Shown in pieces: positions 11,412 through 21,450 of a DNA stretch of 64,000 nucleotides; position 1 is the first letter of the stretch, and every line of letters starts with the position of its first letter. The DNA comes from Pelodera strongyloides (lineage: Eukaryota > Nematoda > Chromadorea > Rhabditida > Rhabditidae). The stretch lies in the NCBI GenBank assembly GCA_036852015.1, contig JAANDG010000236.1, forward strand, positions 124,001 through 188,000, read 5' to 3'. Under the pieces are notes generated by a model, which saw nothing but the letters and a program-made list of their open reading frames with translations, did no database searches and was not told the origin of the DNA. Both the position numbers and the translations under genes were made by a program.

Positions 11412-11698
11412 TTGGAATACCCTGGAATACCGGGCAACCACGGAATACCCTGGGCACCATTGGAATACCCTGGACAACCATGGAATACCCTGGGCAACCG
11501 TGGAATACCCTGGGCAACCGTGGAATACCCTGGGCAACCATGGAATACCCTGGGCAACCATGGAATACCGTGGGCAACCGTGGAATACCCTGGGCAACCA
11601 TGGAATACCCTGGGCAACCATGGAATACCCTGGGCAACCATGGAATACCCTGCGCAACCAGGGAATACCCCGGGCAACCGTGGAATACCCTGGGCATA
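11412..11698. repeat. Minisatellite, about 14 units of 20 bp
   Basis: Units read approximately GGAATACCCTGGGCAACCAT with single-base variants. Because 20 is not a multiple of three and the unit lacks stops, several frames on both strands stay open. The translations are 20-residue periodic (EYPGQPWNTLGN and so on) and should not be taken as genes. An inverted short piece of the same repeat lies at 12,305-12,400. Confidence 0.95.
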
Positions 11699-12304
11699 AT
11701 TTTTTCTGGTACTACTCATAGAACCGGTTTTTGTCACGTAGTGCGTGAATAATACCTACCATACCCTTTACAGCAAGCGAACACAACAGTAATAATGAAG
11801 GTCAGTTAATTATTTATTCACGGAACTACCAAGGACACTTAAATAAAAACAAGCAACCAGTATAACAACGTCAACAAACCGGTATTTCCATTGTACATTG
11901 CAAAGTAATGACACCACCCAAAGGCAGCCATGAACGAAAATTAAAATAGTCAGTATAACAAAGTAAAAACAGGCACCCTATATAACAACGAACGGAGACT
12001 AACCGGAATTCTAATTGTACACGTCAAATATACAAATAAAGTAGGGGAATAACACCCTCCCAAACGCAGCGACCAAATGTATCTAAAACAATCGTTCTCA
12101 AATGTTATACAATATGATACAGATAAATCGGCGATTAAATAAAAAAACGGTATTTCCGCTGTACACACAGAAGTAATAAAATTCAAATATATACCAAAAG
12201 GCCCGACCAACTGAAGTCACGATTTCATTATTATTAATTATTAAATCCTTGAAACGGAAAATTACATGCGAAACCAACTAATTAATTTTATGGAAAGCAC
12301 AAAC
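11699..12304. repeat. Degenerate tandem repeat, AT-rich
   Basis: Imperfect units of roughly 120-130 bp share AGTATAACAA...AACCGGTATTTCC...TTGTACAC...AATGACACC-type words (near 11,840, 11,950, 12,020 and 12,140). No coding content is seen. Confidence 0.4.
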
Positions 12305-12473
12305 GGAATCACGGTTGTCCAGGGTATTCCGCGGTTGCCCAGGTATTCCGTTGTGGTGAGCAGTATTCCAGGGTATTCCAAAGGTGTCTTACCCAATAAG
12401 CCCCTGGCTACACACAGGAGCCTTAGTGGCTACCCAAAGCGCTTCACACGGAGACGCACCGAGGTGCCAGCCG
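12305..12473 (-). repeat. Inverted minisatellite edge and repeat piece replacing the 5' half of F-box copy B
   Basis: 12,305-12,415 is the reverse complement of 11,381-11,480: the minisatellite start plus the unique flank with TTGGGTAAGACACCTTTTGG. 12,410-12,470 then carries the dispersed-repeat word GACGCACCGAGGTGCCAG and runs directly into F-box copy B coding sequence. Confidence 0.7.
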
Positions 12474-13359
12474 CAATACTACTGGTACCGTTGGATCTGC
12501 ATGCAGATCGGCTTCACTGTAACGGCGGATTTAAGAAGAAAGATGAAGAAGGAGGTACGTCGTTTAGTATACTAAAGTGTTTTGCTAGGTGTTTACAGAA
12601 GGTGAACGATGAATCAATTACAGTTTTCGCCGAAATTCAGCATTATCGAAAACCTAGCTTGTTATTCTAAAAAAACAACAAAAACAGAACCGTTGTATTT
12701 AGAGTTAGAATGATGCAATGTACTAATAACACTACCAATAGGGTCTGTTTCTCAAGAACGGGCTTGCCTACTGCAAACGTCGGTACCTGGTCCCGGTGGT
12801 TAAATGCCCTACCTTGCAGCTCAGACAGTGAGTTTTTTTGGCCACTACATATAGAAGAAATTCATGTCGATTGAAGGATTATTCATCTTTTTATCTTTTT
12901 TATTTGTATTAATTTTTTTTCAGCGAGCAGCACAATCCAGCCCAAACCCTATTCGAGCATTGGTTCAACAATTGGAGTATGCTCATCTCGCTGCCAGGAA
13001 TAGGATTCCCCGTGACTGTTATGGATGTCATAAGGCCACCTATCACCGTTGTCTTACATCTTTATTTGAAGAAGAGGACTACCAACACTCCAGCAGAGCT
13101 CCTTCATGATACCATCCCCCCGTTTATGCACGCTACAGTTTGTGTCTACCTCTATTTGATGTGGTCCGCAACGGAGAGTTTGGAATACGAATCTCGCACC
13201 GCAACAGTACAAGTTCCGGAATATGGCGTAAGTGACTACGTAATGACGTTCCAGCTGGTCGATTACTCTTGCGGAGCCGGCTTTATTCGCGCCGAAGCGG
13301 TTACCCGTAGTCCTTTTGTCGTTCGCTTCCATACGTCCATCACTGTCGGAGATGGATGA
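12474..13359 (+). pseudogene. F-box-family copy B, 5'-truncated (F-box half missing)
   Basis: Homology to copy A begins at 12,474 inside exon 1 (QYYWYRWICMQIGF against QYFWQAYIRSHIGF). It continues through exons 12,474-12,554, 12,742-12,827 and 12,924-13,359, with the same phases and the same 86-bp middle exon. The shared block LISLPGIGFPVTVMDVIRP and the ending SPFVVRFHTSITVGDG are intact, and no stop interrupts the three exons. What is missing is the N-terminal part with the F-box, where repeat DNA stands instead. The open frame extends into that repeat but has no ATG there. It may be a pseudogene, or it may use an unseen upstream start and make an F-box-less protein. Intact splice sites and frame argue for fairly recent loss or retained function. 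Confidence 0.65.
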
Positions 13360-15636
13360 AGATTTCTGTATATTCCCTTTGTGAGATATTACCCCCTGTA
13401 TATATCCCAACTTATGTAGTGTGTTCCGTGCTGCTTTCTTCACTATGCTTTCTTCTCGTGTTATTATGTTTATGTACGCACCTCAGATAACTATATTGCA
13501 TTTCCGCTTCTCCCTAATAATGTAGTAGTTTATTGTACATATTATATATTTTCTCCTAGCTCTCGGCTTTATGTACGGCTTTCCACTACATATGTTGCCT
13601 TAATCCCTAATTAACATGTCGTGCTCTTCCAGATGTGTCCCGGTATCTTACCTTGTTACTGTTTTCGCAAAGAAATGTGGAACAAAAATCGATAAATATT
13701 TCTCTGTATTATTCGTGTTCATACAAAAAGCCAAAAACTAACTCACAAACAAACACACCAAAAATAATGATTTTGTTTCACTATGAGGTTTTCAAATTCA
13801 TATTGATAGAGGCACATTAATGGAAAAGTTCAAGCCAATACAATTAAACGCACCACAGAATTAGTCTTTCACAAATCTGACACATACCAAAGGAGAGTTT
13901 AGTCCTATCGGAACTGGCCTCTCAGCACACTCTTGAGTAGCTGCAATTCTTTTAAAAAGCTATGACCAAGTTATCTGTTATGAATTTATGGATAAGTATG
14001 CAACGCTCAACTAACTTCGGTAACAACACTACCGTCAAAAATGGTGGATTTGGTGAGCCTTTCTCGACCAAACTAAGATGATAGTACAAGAATTATAGAA
14101 TTCCTGTTTATAGAAATCGATTGCAGTTTATTAATTAAAAGGTTATGAAACATAAAAAGGGAAGAGGCCAAAAGATAAGGCCAATCAACCCTATTCCACC
14201 TCGGCCCTCAACGCGCTTTTGTGTTCTTTGTTGTTATGAATTTGTTTCAAAACGATACAATAATAACGATTACTTCTTTTATAATGTAGGTCTCTATTCA
14301 CATCCAGCCAGCAGTGGTCTGGATAGCCTTATGGTTAGCCTTTCTGCCGGGAGCATAAACAACTACATGCGCTCCTACAGACTTAATAAGGAACAAATTC
14401 ATATGACAAAATCTGGTCTGGCCCTCATTGTCAACCCTTTTTTGAGAAAGGACCACCAGACCAAAGAGTATTCGGAGGGCATTTAGCGACGTAGTAGAGC
14501 GTTGCAGCAGCCGCAAGTTAACTAGCCAATCTCGTTCAAGTTTCCGAATGACTTGTAGTCAAGCGAGTCTAATTTAGTTGACTTGTGTATTGGTATAAAC
14601 ATACAACGACTGTTTCATACAGTTGTCACCATAGATGGACCTGCCAATCCCGCGTCGGTATATTGTCTTCGCTGCTTTTCTTTTGCCTTGATGTTGACGG
14701 CAGCGCGACCACTGGTTGGATATGAAATTTAAAGCCGATTACAGTCATACATTCGGTATGACTGTCAACTGTATGAAACGGTTTTTCTACAAAACACAGC
14801 CATCGTGCCGTACGGTATAAAAAGGAACTTCAACATTATTATGGGTTAGCATGTAGGTCCTACGTCATAGCTACATGCTGGAAATAGTTAGTCATTTTTT
14901 GGTTAATTAATACAATTCGTTCCTCATCCCTTTTGTTAATCAAATGTTTGTCTTTTATCAGCACTATGAAGCAGTAAACTGACATAAAAGATGTTTTTAG
15001 GAAATTAGCCTATGATTGAATGAATGAGACCATAAATGAATGAATGATGAATGATGAATAAAGAGGAGTGAAATTGTAGCGTTAGTGATGAATACCAACA
15101 AAACTGAATAACAGTAAGCGATGGGCAATATAATTGTTGGCTTAAACTTCCTTTCGATATTGATGTGACGATTCGCGATGCTTCGATCTTGGTAAATGTA
15201 GAAACACTACAGTGGATAACACAACACACATGCAAACACTTTCGCACACACACACATGCACATTAAAAATACATGCATACACACATGTTATTACGGTGCC
15301 TAACATGAAAATACCCGAGCCGAATCAGTTCTGAGCTGTGACCCCACACTACTCAACCAACGTTTCATTCGCCTATCATCAACTCTAGAAGTGCATGCAT
15401 ACATACCAGTGAGAAATCTTCTTCTAGGAAAGCAACAATTGTATGAAAGTCCAGCCAAAGTCTCGCAGCATTGAACAGGTGAAAAAAAGAATAGTCCGCT
15501 CTCCGCTCTCCAAGCCTTACATGCTCGTGCAAACCATCTTCCGTTCACAATTTATGTAGTAAATAAACTGTGCTTAGTACTGCGCCTCGAAAGTTCATAA
15601 ACAAAAGTACTTTCCAAAGCAAAAAAAAAAACAATT
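13360..15636. other. Intergenic, no gene seen
   Basis: The first 280 bases are the 3' flank shared with copy A. The rest is AT-rich with short open frames that lack splice context or similarity to each other. A low-complexity AATGA-type run lies near 15,020-15,060 and a CA-rich run near 15,230-15,290. The segment 14,300-14,500 has balanced composition but no recognisable product. Confidence 0.45.
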
Positions 15637-15716
15637 AGGTTTCGCCAGTTTAATCCATAGACCTCTCGTACAGTATTAAAGTCGAGGGCGGCTCATCAGT
15701 ATGGAACCTCGACTTT
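15637..15716 (-). ncRNA. Rearranged hammerhead-ribozyme-like element, copy A
   Basis: Read on the minus strand, a 10-bp hairpin (AAAGTCGAGG with CCTCGACTTT) carries CCATA-CTGATGA-GCCG in its loop. After a 13-nt linker a second hairpin (AGGT with ACCT) carries C-TATGG, then a short linker, then TGGC-GAA. These are the three strands of a hammerhead core: CUGAUGA at 15,699-15,693, GAAA at 15,643-15,640, and cleavage triplet GUC at 15,662-15,660. Complementary flanks supply stem I (UAUGG/CCAUA), stem II (GCCG/UGGC with one G-U) and stem III (AGGU/ACCU). The strand order differs from hammerhead types I, II and III. Activity is inferred only; transcription is not shown. It lies 2.2 kb upstream of RGG gene 2, on the opposite strand. 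Confidence 0.6.
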
Positions 15717-15837
15717 TCAGGGTTTTCGCAAAAAAAAACATCTAACTGGTAGTTTAGCTCTTCAGCCTCCGTTTCCCATCAGTCCATCAAATGGAGGTAT
15801 GTACATTTGGGCTCTGTAATCGAAGTGGTGATCATTT

Positions 15838-16258
15838 GTTCACGACACTAGCAAAGAAATGCGCCAACGGCTTAAAGCCGACGTGCAAATGTCATAATAA
15901 TAAAAACAAAGAAATGTTGCGTACGTCAGTACGTGACCGCCAGGTTCGCATCCCGCATCCCGTGGTAGAGGTGGTGAAAGGTGGTTAACAGTGTATTGCA
16001 TCGTCCAGTGCTACAACCGGTTGAAAAAAAAACACAAAAACGTGCGTGTATGCCAAGCGGAAGTGTCTTTGTTCACAACACTAGTAAAGAAATGCACCAA
16101 CGGCTTAAAGCCGACGTGCAAATGTCACAACAATAAAAACAAAGAAATGTTGCGTGCGTAAGTAGGTGACCGCCAGGTTCGCATTCCGCATCCCGTGGTA
16201 GAGGTGGTGAAAGGTGGTTAACAGTGTATTGCATCGTCCAGTGCTATAGCCGGTTGTG
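15838..16258. repeat. Tandem duplication, two units of about 185 bp
   Basis: 15,840-16,019 and 16,074-16,254 are about 95% alike, sharing GCCAACGGCTTAAAGCCGAC and GGTAGAGGTGGTGAAAGGTG. A diverged spacer of about 50 bp separates them. The shared segment contains a short perfect palindrome-like word, CGGCTTAAAGCCG. No conserved reading frame covers both units, so it is treated as non-coding. Confidence 0.8.
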
Positions 16259-17007
16259 CGGATGGAATGTTCAATCTGTAACCATCATGACATTATCCAC
16301 TTGTGAGATACAGTAATTGTGGCTAGAAAATAGCAAATGCAAACAAGAGGAACCACCCAACTAACAGCCCATTTGAATACGCTCATAGGTATGGGCTAGT
16401 GATCAAACACAAACCAGCAACCACCAGAATTAGTCCTACATACCTGCTAAATCAATCACAAATTAGAGGTTGCTTCTATAATTGGTTGCCATATTCGCAT
16501 TCGGAGGTAAAGGCAATGTAAAGGCAGTGTGCGGAACTTGCAGGTCCACGCCCTATTGTTGCTTGTTCCAATGGCTGCTCCAACTGCAAAAAGCATAATC
16601 TTACCCAAATAACTAAAATTGCGCGATTACAAAAAAACACGAAGTAATGGCCAAATAAGAATGCTACTGCCCCATGTCATAGCGCACATGGGTATGGTTT
16701 AATAAATACCTACTCTAGGTTTAAAGGCACACCTAAAGCGTCCTTAGGCATTACCAGCGCAGGTTTGAATGCTAATGTTAAATAAGAAAACATTACTTAC
16801 CAAACTATTAACAATTTAGTTTCATGCAAGAAAGCAACATGCTCAGAATTTATGCGCATCTGTTAGAGTTGACATGGAAAAGCGGTATACACTGTGAACG
16901 TATGCGGCAGCCTCAGAGGTAATGTTTGGGATAAAACCCGCATTGGAAGCAAAGAGCCGCACAGCTGGTTATAGAAAGAACATTCCTAGCAAAGAAATTC
17001 ATAGAAC
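16259..17007. other. Intergenic, no gene seen
   Basis: AT-rich DNA without coding exons, large repeats or RNA signatures that I can identify. Confidence 0.4.
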
Positions 17008-17090
17008 GAGGTTTCGCCAGTTTAATCCATAGACCTCTTTTACTTGTGTTGAAAGTCGAGGGCGGCTCATCAGTATGGAACCTCGACTTT
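17008..17090 (-). ncRNA. Rearranged hammerhead-ribozyme-like element, copy B
   Basis: This has the same architecture as copy A. The 10-bp hairpin is at 17,090-17,052 with CUGAUGA at 17,073-17,067. A diverged linker follows, and the second hairpin runs from about 17,036 to 17,008, with GUC at 17,034-17,032 and GAAA at 17,015-17,012. Predicted cleavage would fall between 17,032 and 17,031. All core bases and stems I and II are identical to copy A. Stem III gains a fifth pair (GAGGU/ACCUC). The linker between the hairpins differs completely, and so do the flanks. Such a pattern is expected for a structured RNA or a small mobile element rather than for a simple segmental duplication. Confidence 0.6.
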
Positions 17091-17489
17091 ACGACAAACA
17101 ATAATTTTGTAACCACAAGTGAAGCATTTACGAAAAACTGATAAGAGCATATGATCAATCGTCGACGTCTATTCATACAATGGACCGGTCGTATTTAAAT
17201 ATTCCTGGTAAATAAGCCATCGGTAGCGTAGCGGGCAAGACACATTTGGTGCCTCGGGACGTTTTCGTTCCCTCTTAACTCTAAACGGATAGATTGACAT
17301 TCGTTAACAACATACGCGAACAACTTAGGCGCTATCTAATTAGGAAAGAATAAAAAAAACAATGGAAATCAAAAGCGGATCAAAAGGAAGATAGGCACGT
17401 TTGAAAGTCTGCCCCATTGTTCGGACTCAATAAAGTTCCGACATATGATAAGGTCTGAAAATATACGTATTAAATATAAGGTGTATTAA
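17091..17489. other. Spacer, no gene seen
   Basis: AT-rich. A stretch at 17,222-17,270 resembles a tRNA A box (TAGCGTAGCGGGC), but no matching acceptor stem or clear B box was found. Confidence 0.35.
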
Positions 17490-17937
17490 ACATGCATCAC
17501 AAACCCTACTGATTATCTACTATTGGCAATTAAGAGAACTGTAATGTGTGAAGCCAAAAATAAGTCGACCACGAACCACTGCCAGCGGCTCTTTATTGCT
17601 TCAAACACTTCTGTACGGCACTTCTGTTTTATGTTCAAAAATCTAATGGCAAGTTAACTTTAACGCTCCCTGTTAGCCGCCATACAATGGAATAACATCC
17701 ACCGAGTGCATTAACAAGAAAGAGTACGCAAGCATACAAGTCACATGTTATTCGGGTGCATATGCGTAATTTGAAGCAAAACGTGTAGTTGAACTGGAGC
17801 TTGAATTTTTTTGCAGAATTGCTTGTGCTTTGAACTTTCTATCTTCCTTTGTTTTCCGTCCAATACGTTGTTTATTATTTCCGAGTTTCCAAATAATCCG
17901 TTAGTAAAGATGACAGAAAAGCAATGTTTCAGCCAGA
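17490..17937 (+). promoter_or_regulatory. Conserved upstream region of RGG gene 2 (matches 21,030-21,450)
   Basis: About 430 bases align with the upstream region of RGG gene 3. Shared words include TGGAAT...CCA, GTACGC, ACATACAAGTC and TGTAGTTGAAC, in the same order and spacing. An acceptor-like TTTCAG lies 6 bases before the ATG here and 4 bases before it in gene 3. This suggests a 5'-UTR intron or spliced-leader acceptor. Conservation could be regulatory or simply recent duplication. Confidence 0.55.
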
Positions 17938-18990
17938 ATGAGCTCTTCAAGGACTCAACGGACGCAAAGAAGCGCTCGCCGGGCTCAAACGGCCCCCACA
18001 ACTGGTTAGTTCTAAGCCAAAATATACTTAACGAATGATTTTTGGTACCTATTAGGTCTTAAGTCTGTCTTAAGTTGAAGACAGTTTTTCAATCAATCTA
18101 CTTTGTTTGCTAAGAAGCGCACACCGAAGAACCGAAATAAAATTACCCTTTTTAGCTGGTTTCACAGCCCTTTCCCTGCTTTCAACATCCTCGGGAATCC
18201 GAGCGCGGTCCTCAACAGCATCCGTAACTGTAGTCCCCTCCGGTAAGATTTCGTCAAAGCTGCGCCCGATACCAGACTAAAAGTCAACGTCAAATTCCGT
18301 GTGCACTTTTGATACCTAAGAATTCGTCTAGCAATTTATACACCAAAACTGTAGTGGCTCACGCCAAGGTTATGCAATTAAGCGTATTTTGTAGCAGAAT
18401 AAGCATAGAAATTCTACTTGATCATGTGGGAATTATTTTTAGGTTCGCATTCCTATCCGCTGCGGTCGAGGGGCCCACCGCCCTTATTGCCCCGCACACA
18501 GGCTTATGTGCTACGACCACGGGTATCGACTGAGGCAGTGGCTGCGAGATCAATTGCGCGGACGCCGCCAGCTGTAGGCCGCTCTCGTGGAGCTGCAGCG
18601 GCTCGGGGTGGCCGAACCTCAACCGCCACCCGTAGTAGCACCGGTACTCGTGGTGCTACCGCGACTCGTGGTCGCGGTAACACAGCGCAACCGGCACGCG
18701 GACGTGGTCGTGGTCGTGGCTCGGCCACCCCTGCTGCCACAGTCCCTCGTGGTGGTCAGACAGGTGGGGGAGGAAGACGTGGAGGAAGAGCTCGAGCACA
18801 GCAATCACGTGGCGGACGTGGTGGGAATGCAGGACGAGGTCGTGGGCATGCAGGACGTGGTCGTGGGAATTCAGGACGTGGTGGTGGTGGTGGACACGCA
18901 GGTCGTGGTGCTCGTGCGGCTGGAAATGGACGCGTTGCCGGACGTGGAGCAGGGTTCACAACCCGTGGCGGAAAGGGAGGACGCCGTTAA
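17938..18990 (+). CDS. RGG/GAR-rich basic protein, paralogue 2 (three exons)
   Basis: Exons 17,938-18,004, 18,156-18,242 and 18,443-18,990 join in phase 1 twice, giving about 233 residues. Exon 1 encodes MSSSRTQRTQRSARRAQTAP. Exon 2 encodes GFTALSLLSTSSGIRARSS and more. Exon 3 begins YPLRSRGPPPL, then YVLRPRVS and SIARTPP, and then a long Arg/Gly/Ala tail rich in RGRG and RGG. The layout and motifs match paralogues 1 and 3, with paralogue 3 closest. The function is unknown; composition suggests nucleic-acid binding. The start is chosen because exons 1 of genes 2 and 3 have the same length (67 bp), the same phase and the same acceptor-like site just upstream. Confidence 0.75.
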
Positions 18991-19239
18991 TTTGTCTCTA
19001 TGGATAAATGTTGTTAACTGTGAGTCTGTGATGGGCAGTTGGCTCTTGGCTTATATGTTTGACTCCACATTAACTTAAAGGAAACGCGTGGAAGAAAAAG
19101 AAGAAAAATAACCAGCCATTCCTATTTATTGAAAAAGTAGTAAAGTCATACCTTTTTTCCTAATGTATAGGAGAGCAAATGGAGCAACGCGATGTATTCA
19201 CGGAACATCCTGAAAGACAGAAATGAAGTAACGTATACC

Positions 19240-20660
19240 TTAGAACATGAAAATACAAAATTCTCAGTGGGTGGTTACGATAAGCTTGTCGTATTGCGTT
19301 GTTGGAAATAGAATGTTAAAATGTTTGTCAAGTCTGTTTTTTATAAAAAAAAATGGTCCTCTTGCCACTCTTCTTGTCATTGAAAGCGGGCTCGTCTTTA
19401 GCTTTTGTCGTCAGACGTTTATTACACAGAACGCTGGTTAGACTTTTCAAGAATTCGCAAATCCCTGCAGTGGGCTACATGTTTGTAGTAGTGTATTAAT
19501 CGTATTATATTAGTACCTTATTGCAGTAGTAGGGTCGATTGCGTACCTGATTTATGTAGGAACACAAGCCGTGAAGTTCGTGTCTACGCCTCATTCGAAC
19601 ATGTATCCTATTGAAAAAAGAAGGTTACGAACGCTGATTCCCCCATATATCGGGCTGTTGTCCGACCGACGAACCGCAAAACGGGAACCTGGAATCATCA
19701 ATTAGATCACTTAATTAGTGAATTATATCAAGAAAAGTGAAATTTCACTACCATGACAACTAAACATCGTATTTTCACAGACTAGGAATAACTCATTTTA
19801 ATTTTGAATGAATTGTAAGGACAAGGATGTCTAAGTGTCCAAAACAAACAGAAAAAAGCTTACTTGTTTATTTGTGTATGATCTCGCGTGTTGAACATTC
19901 GCTGTGGATCTAAAAGTGTGTAGCTGTAGCTGTGTGGCTGTAAAAGTCGACCGTTTTTTTTCAGTGCGAATCCAAACAGCTACTGAAAACAAATCTTTGG
20001 CAAGGCAAGAGGCAGAGTTTGGCATACAAATGGCTGCTCTAAGTAGCAACACACCAACATTAAAAGATGTTGCAATATTAAGAGCAAGCAAAAAAAGTAT
20101 TTTTTATGAGTATATGAGTATTTCGGCAATTGAGATATTGACGTTCAGTTGTGTAAAAAAATAACAGCTAGTATGCGTGCGTGGTTTTTGCTAATGAATA
20201 TTACTATGCAGAGCACGCACGATATAGAGGAGGGCAGAACAGAATGATGATTACGTAACTATGAAAACGATGCAAGAACGTTATCAACAAATTTTGAGGA
20301 ATTGAGTGACCGCAAGGGAACATTTCGGACATCGGCAAATTTCTCAGTTCCTCAAAAACAAAGCTTGTTTAAACGTTTTATACCTATAAGCATTATTGAG
20401 TACCTGTTTACATGAAATTCAGTAACGGGAGGAGTTTTGCCTCAATGTGCTACGAACAAACTGATGTTGGTCGAAAATATACGAAAGGCTGATAATTCAC
20501 ACTCTCAAAATAGCAAGGAAAGCTTACTTGTGTCAAACAAAGACGCGGAAAACCGATCGGAAGCTCGCTGGAGAACAATCAAAGAGTTGTCGAATCGCTT
20601 TGTCAGACGAGCCTCCACCGTTTGTCGCAAAACAGCGCCTGGAACAATAAAAGCGAGACT
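19240..20660 (-). CDS. Unresolved minus-strand small-exon gene of array unit 2
   Basis: Exon-like pieces on the minus strand, from high to low coordinates, are as follows. 20,650-20,530 encodes AVLRQTVEARLTKRF and RASDRFSASLFDT before a GTAAGCTT donor. 19,912-19,863 ends SYTNKQ before the same donor word. 19,600-19,554 is another donor-terminated piece. 19,410-19,340 contains PAFNDKKSGKRT. The last three have counterparts in unit 3 at the same relative spacing downstream of its RGG gene. I cannot fix a start codon or prove the joins, and the product is unknown. The gene is convergent with RGG gene 2. Confidence 0.35.
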
Positions 20661-20702
20661 CCTTGGCTTACAATAATTTATCCAAGGTTCATGTAAATTC
20701 AT

Positions 20703-21029
20703 TTACAACTAATTATGAGTGTGTCATCAAACGCTAACGTATATACAAAAGTGAACCACAAGCACCGGTAATTTTGCTTCAATAAGACCCCCAAATGCAT
20801 CGGTAAATTTTTGTTTCTAGCAATACGCAAAACAGATAGATTGGACTTCGACAACAACGTACGCGTAAACTTCGACAAGTGCGATTACGGTGTCAAATAA
20901 TGGCAGCAATAACCGGATCGGAAGGGAGGGAGTTGAGAAGCTTGTTTGCACCATAAATTACACCATAAGGACACCATAAATGTTCGATACATCGTGCCGC
21001 CTGAAAAAAAAATACATTAAATCACATAG
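20703..21029. other. Spacer between array units, no gene seen
   Basis: AT-rich DNA with no coding exon. It contains short direct repeats of the word CACCATAA near 20,950-20,980. Confidence 0.4.
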
Positions 21030-21450
21030 ATCACGGTTGAATCCCTACTAATAATGTGTGAACTCGAAAATAAGTCCATGAACGACGATCAGTGGATATT
21101 TCTTGTTTCAAACTTTTTTGTTCGACATTTCTGTTTTATCTCTAAAAATATAATGACAAGTAACTTTCACGCTGCTCGTTAATTACTCCCATGCAATGGA
21201 ATCCAGCCAGTGAAACTGAATTTTCAAGATTAAGAAAAGTACGCGAACATACAAGTCGCATTTGTCCTGGTGCATGGGCGTGATTTTAAGCTACGCGTAG
21301 TTGAACAGCGCTTGAATTGTTCTGCATATTTGCTTGTATTTTTAACCTATTTACCTTTTTTTCTCGCCTTTTGGATTACATTGCGATTACAGTTATTGCA
21401 TATTAGGTCTCGAAGGAAACCGTTAGCAGAGTATACATTTTTTCAGCTTC
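21030..21450 (+). promoter_or_regulatory. Conserved upstream region of RGG gene 3 (matches 17,490-17,937)
   Basis: It aligns through most of its length with the region upstream of RGG gene 2 and carries the TTTCAG acceptor-like site at 21,441-21,446, directly before the ATG at 21,451. Confidence 0.55.

Noticed and set aside
11322..11752. Several open frames of 73-129 residues on both strands with EYPGQPWNTLGN-type periodicity
   Set aside because: All are by-products of the 20-bp minisatellite, which lacks stops in every frame.
17008..17090. Conventional type III hammerhead using GUU within GAGGUUCCATA as cleavage site
   Set aside because: Only five bases would separate the cleavage site from CUGAUGA, too few to form stem I, so the normal fold is impossible.
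17008..17090. Spliced-leader RNA or snRNA gene read on the plus strand
   Set aside because: AATTTTG lies just downstream of copy B, but copy A lacks it and there is no splice donor after a leader-length exon in either copy.
17222..17275. tRNA gene or tRNA-derived SINE head (perfect A-box-like word)
   Set aside because: The B box is poor and no acceptor stem can be paired.
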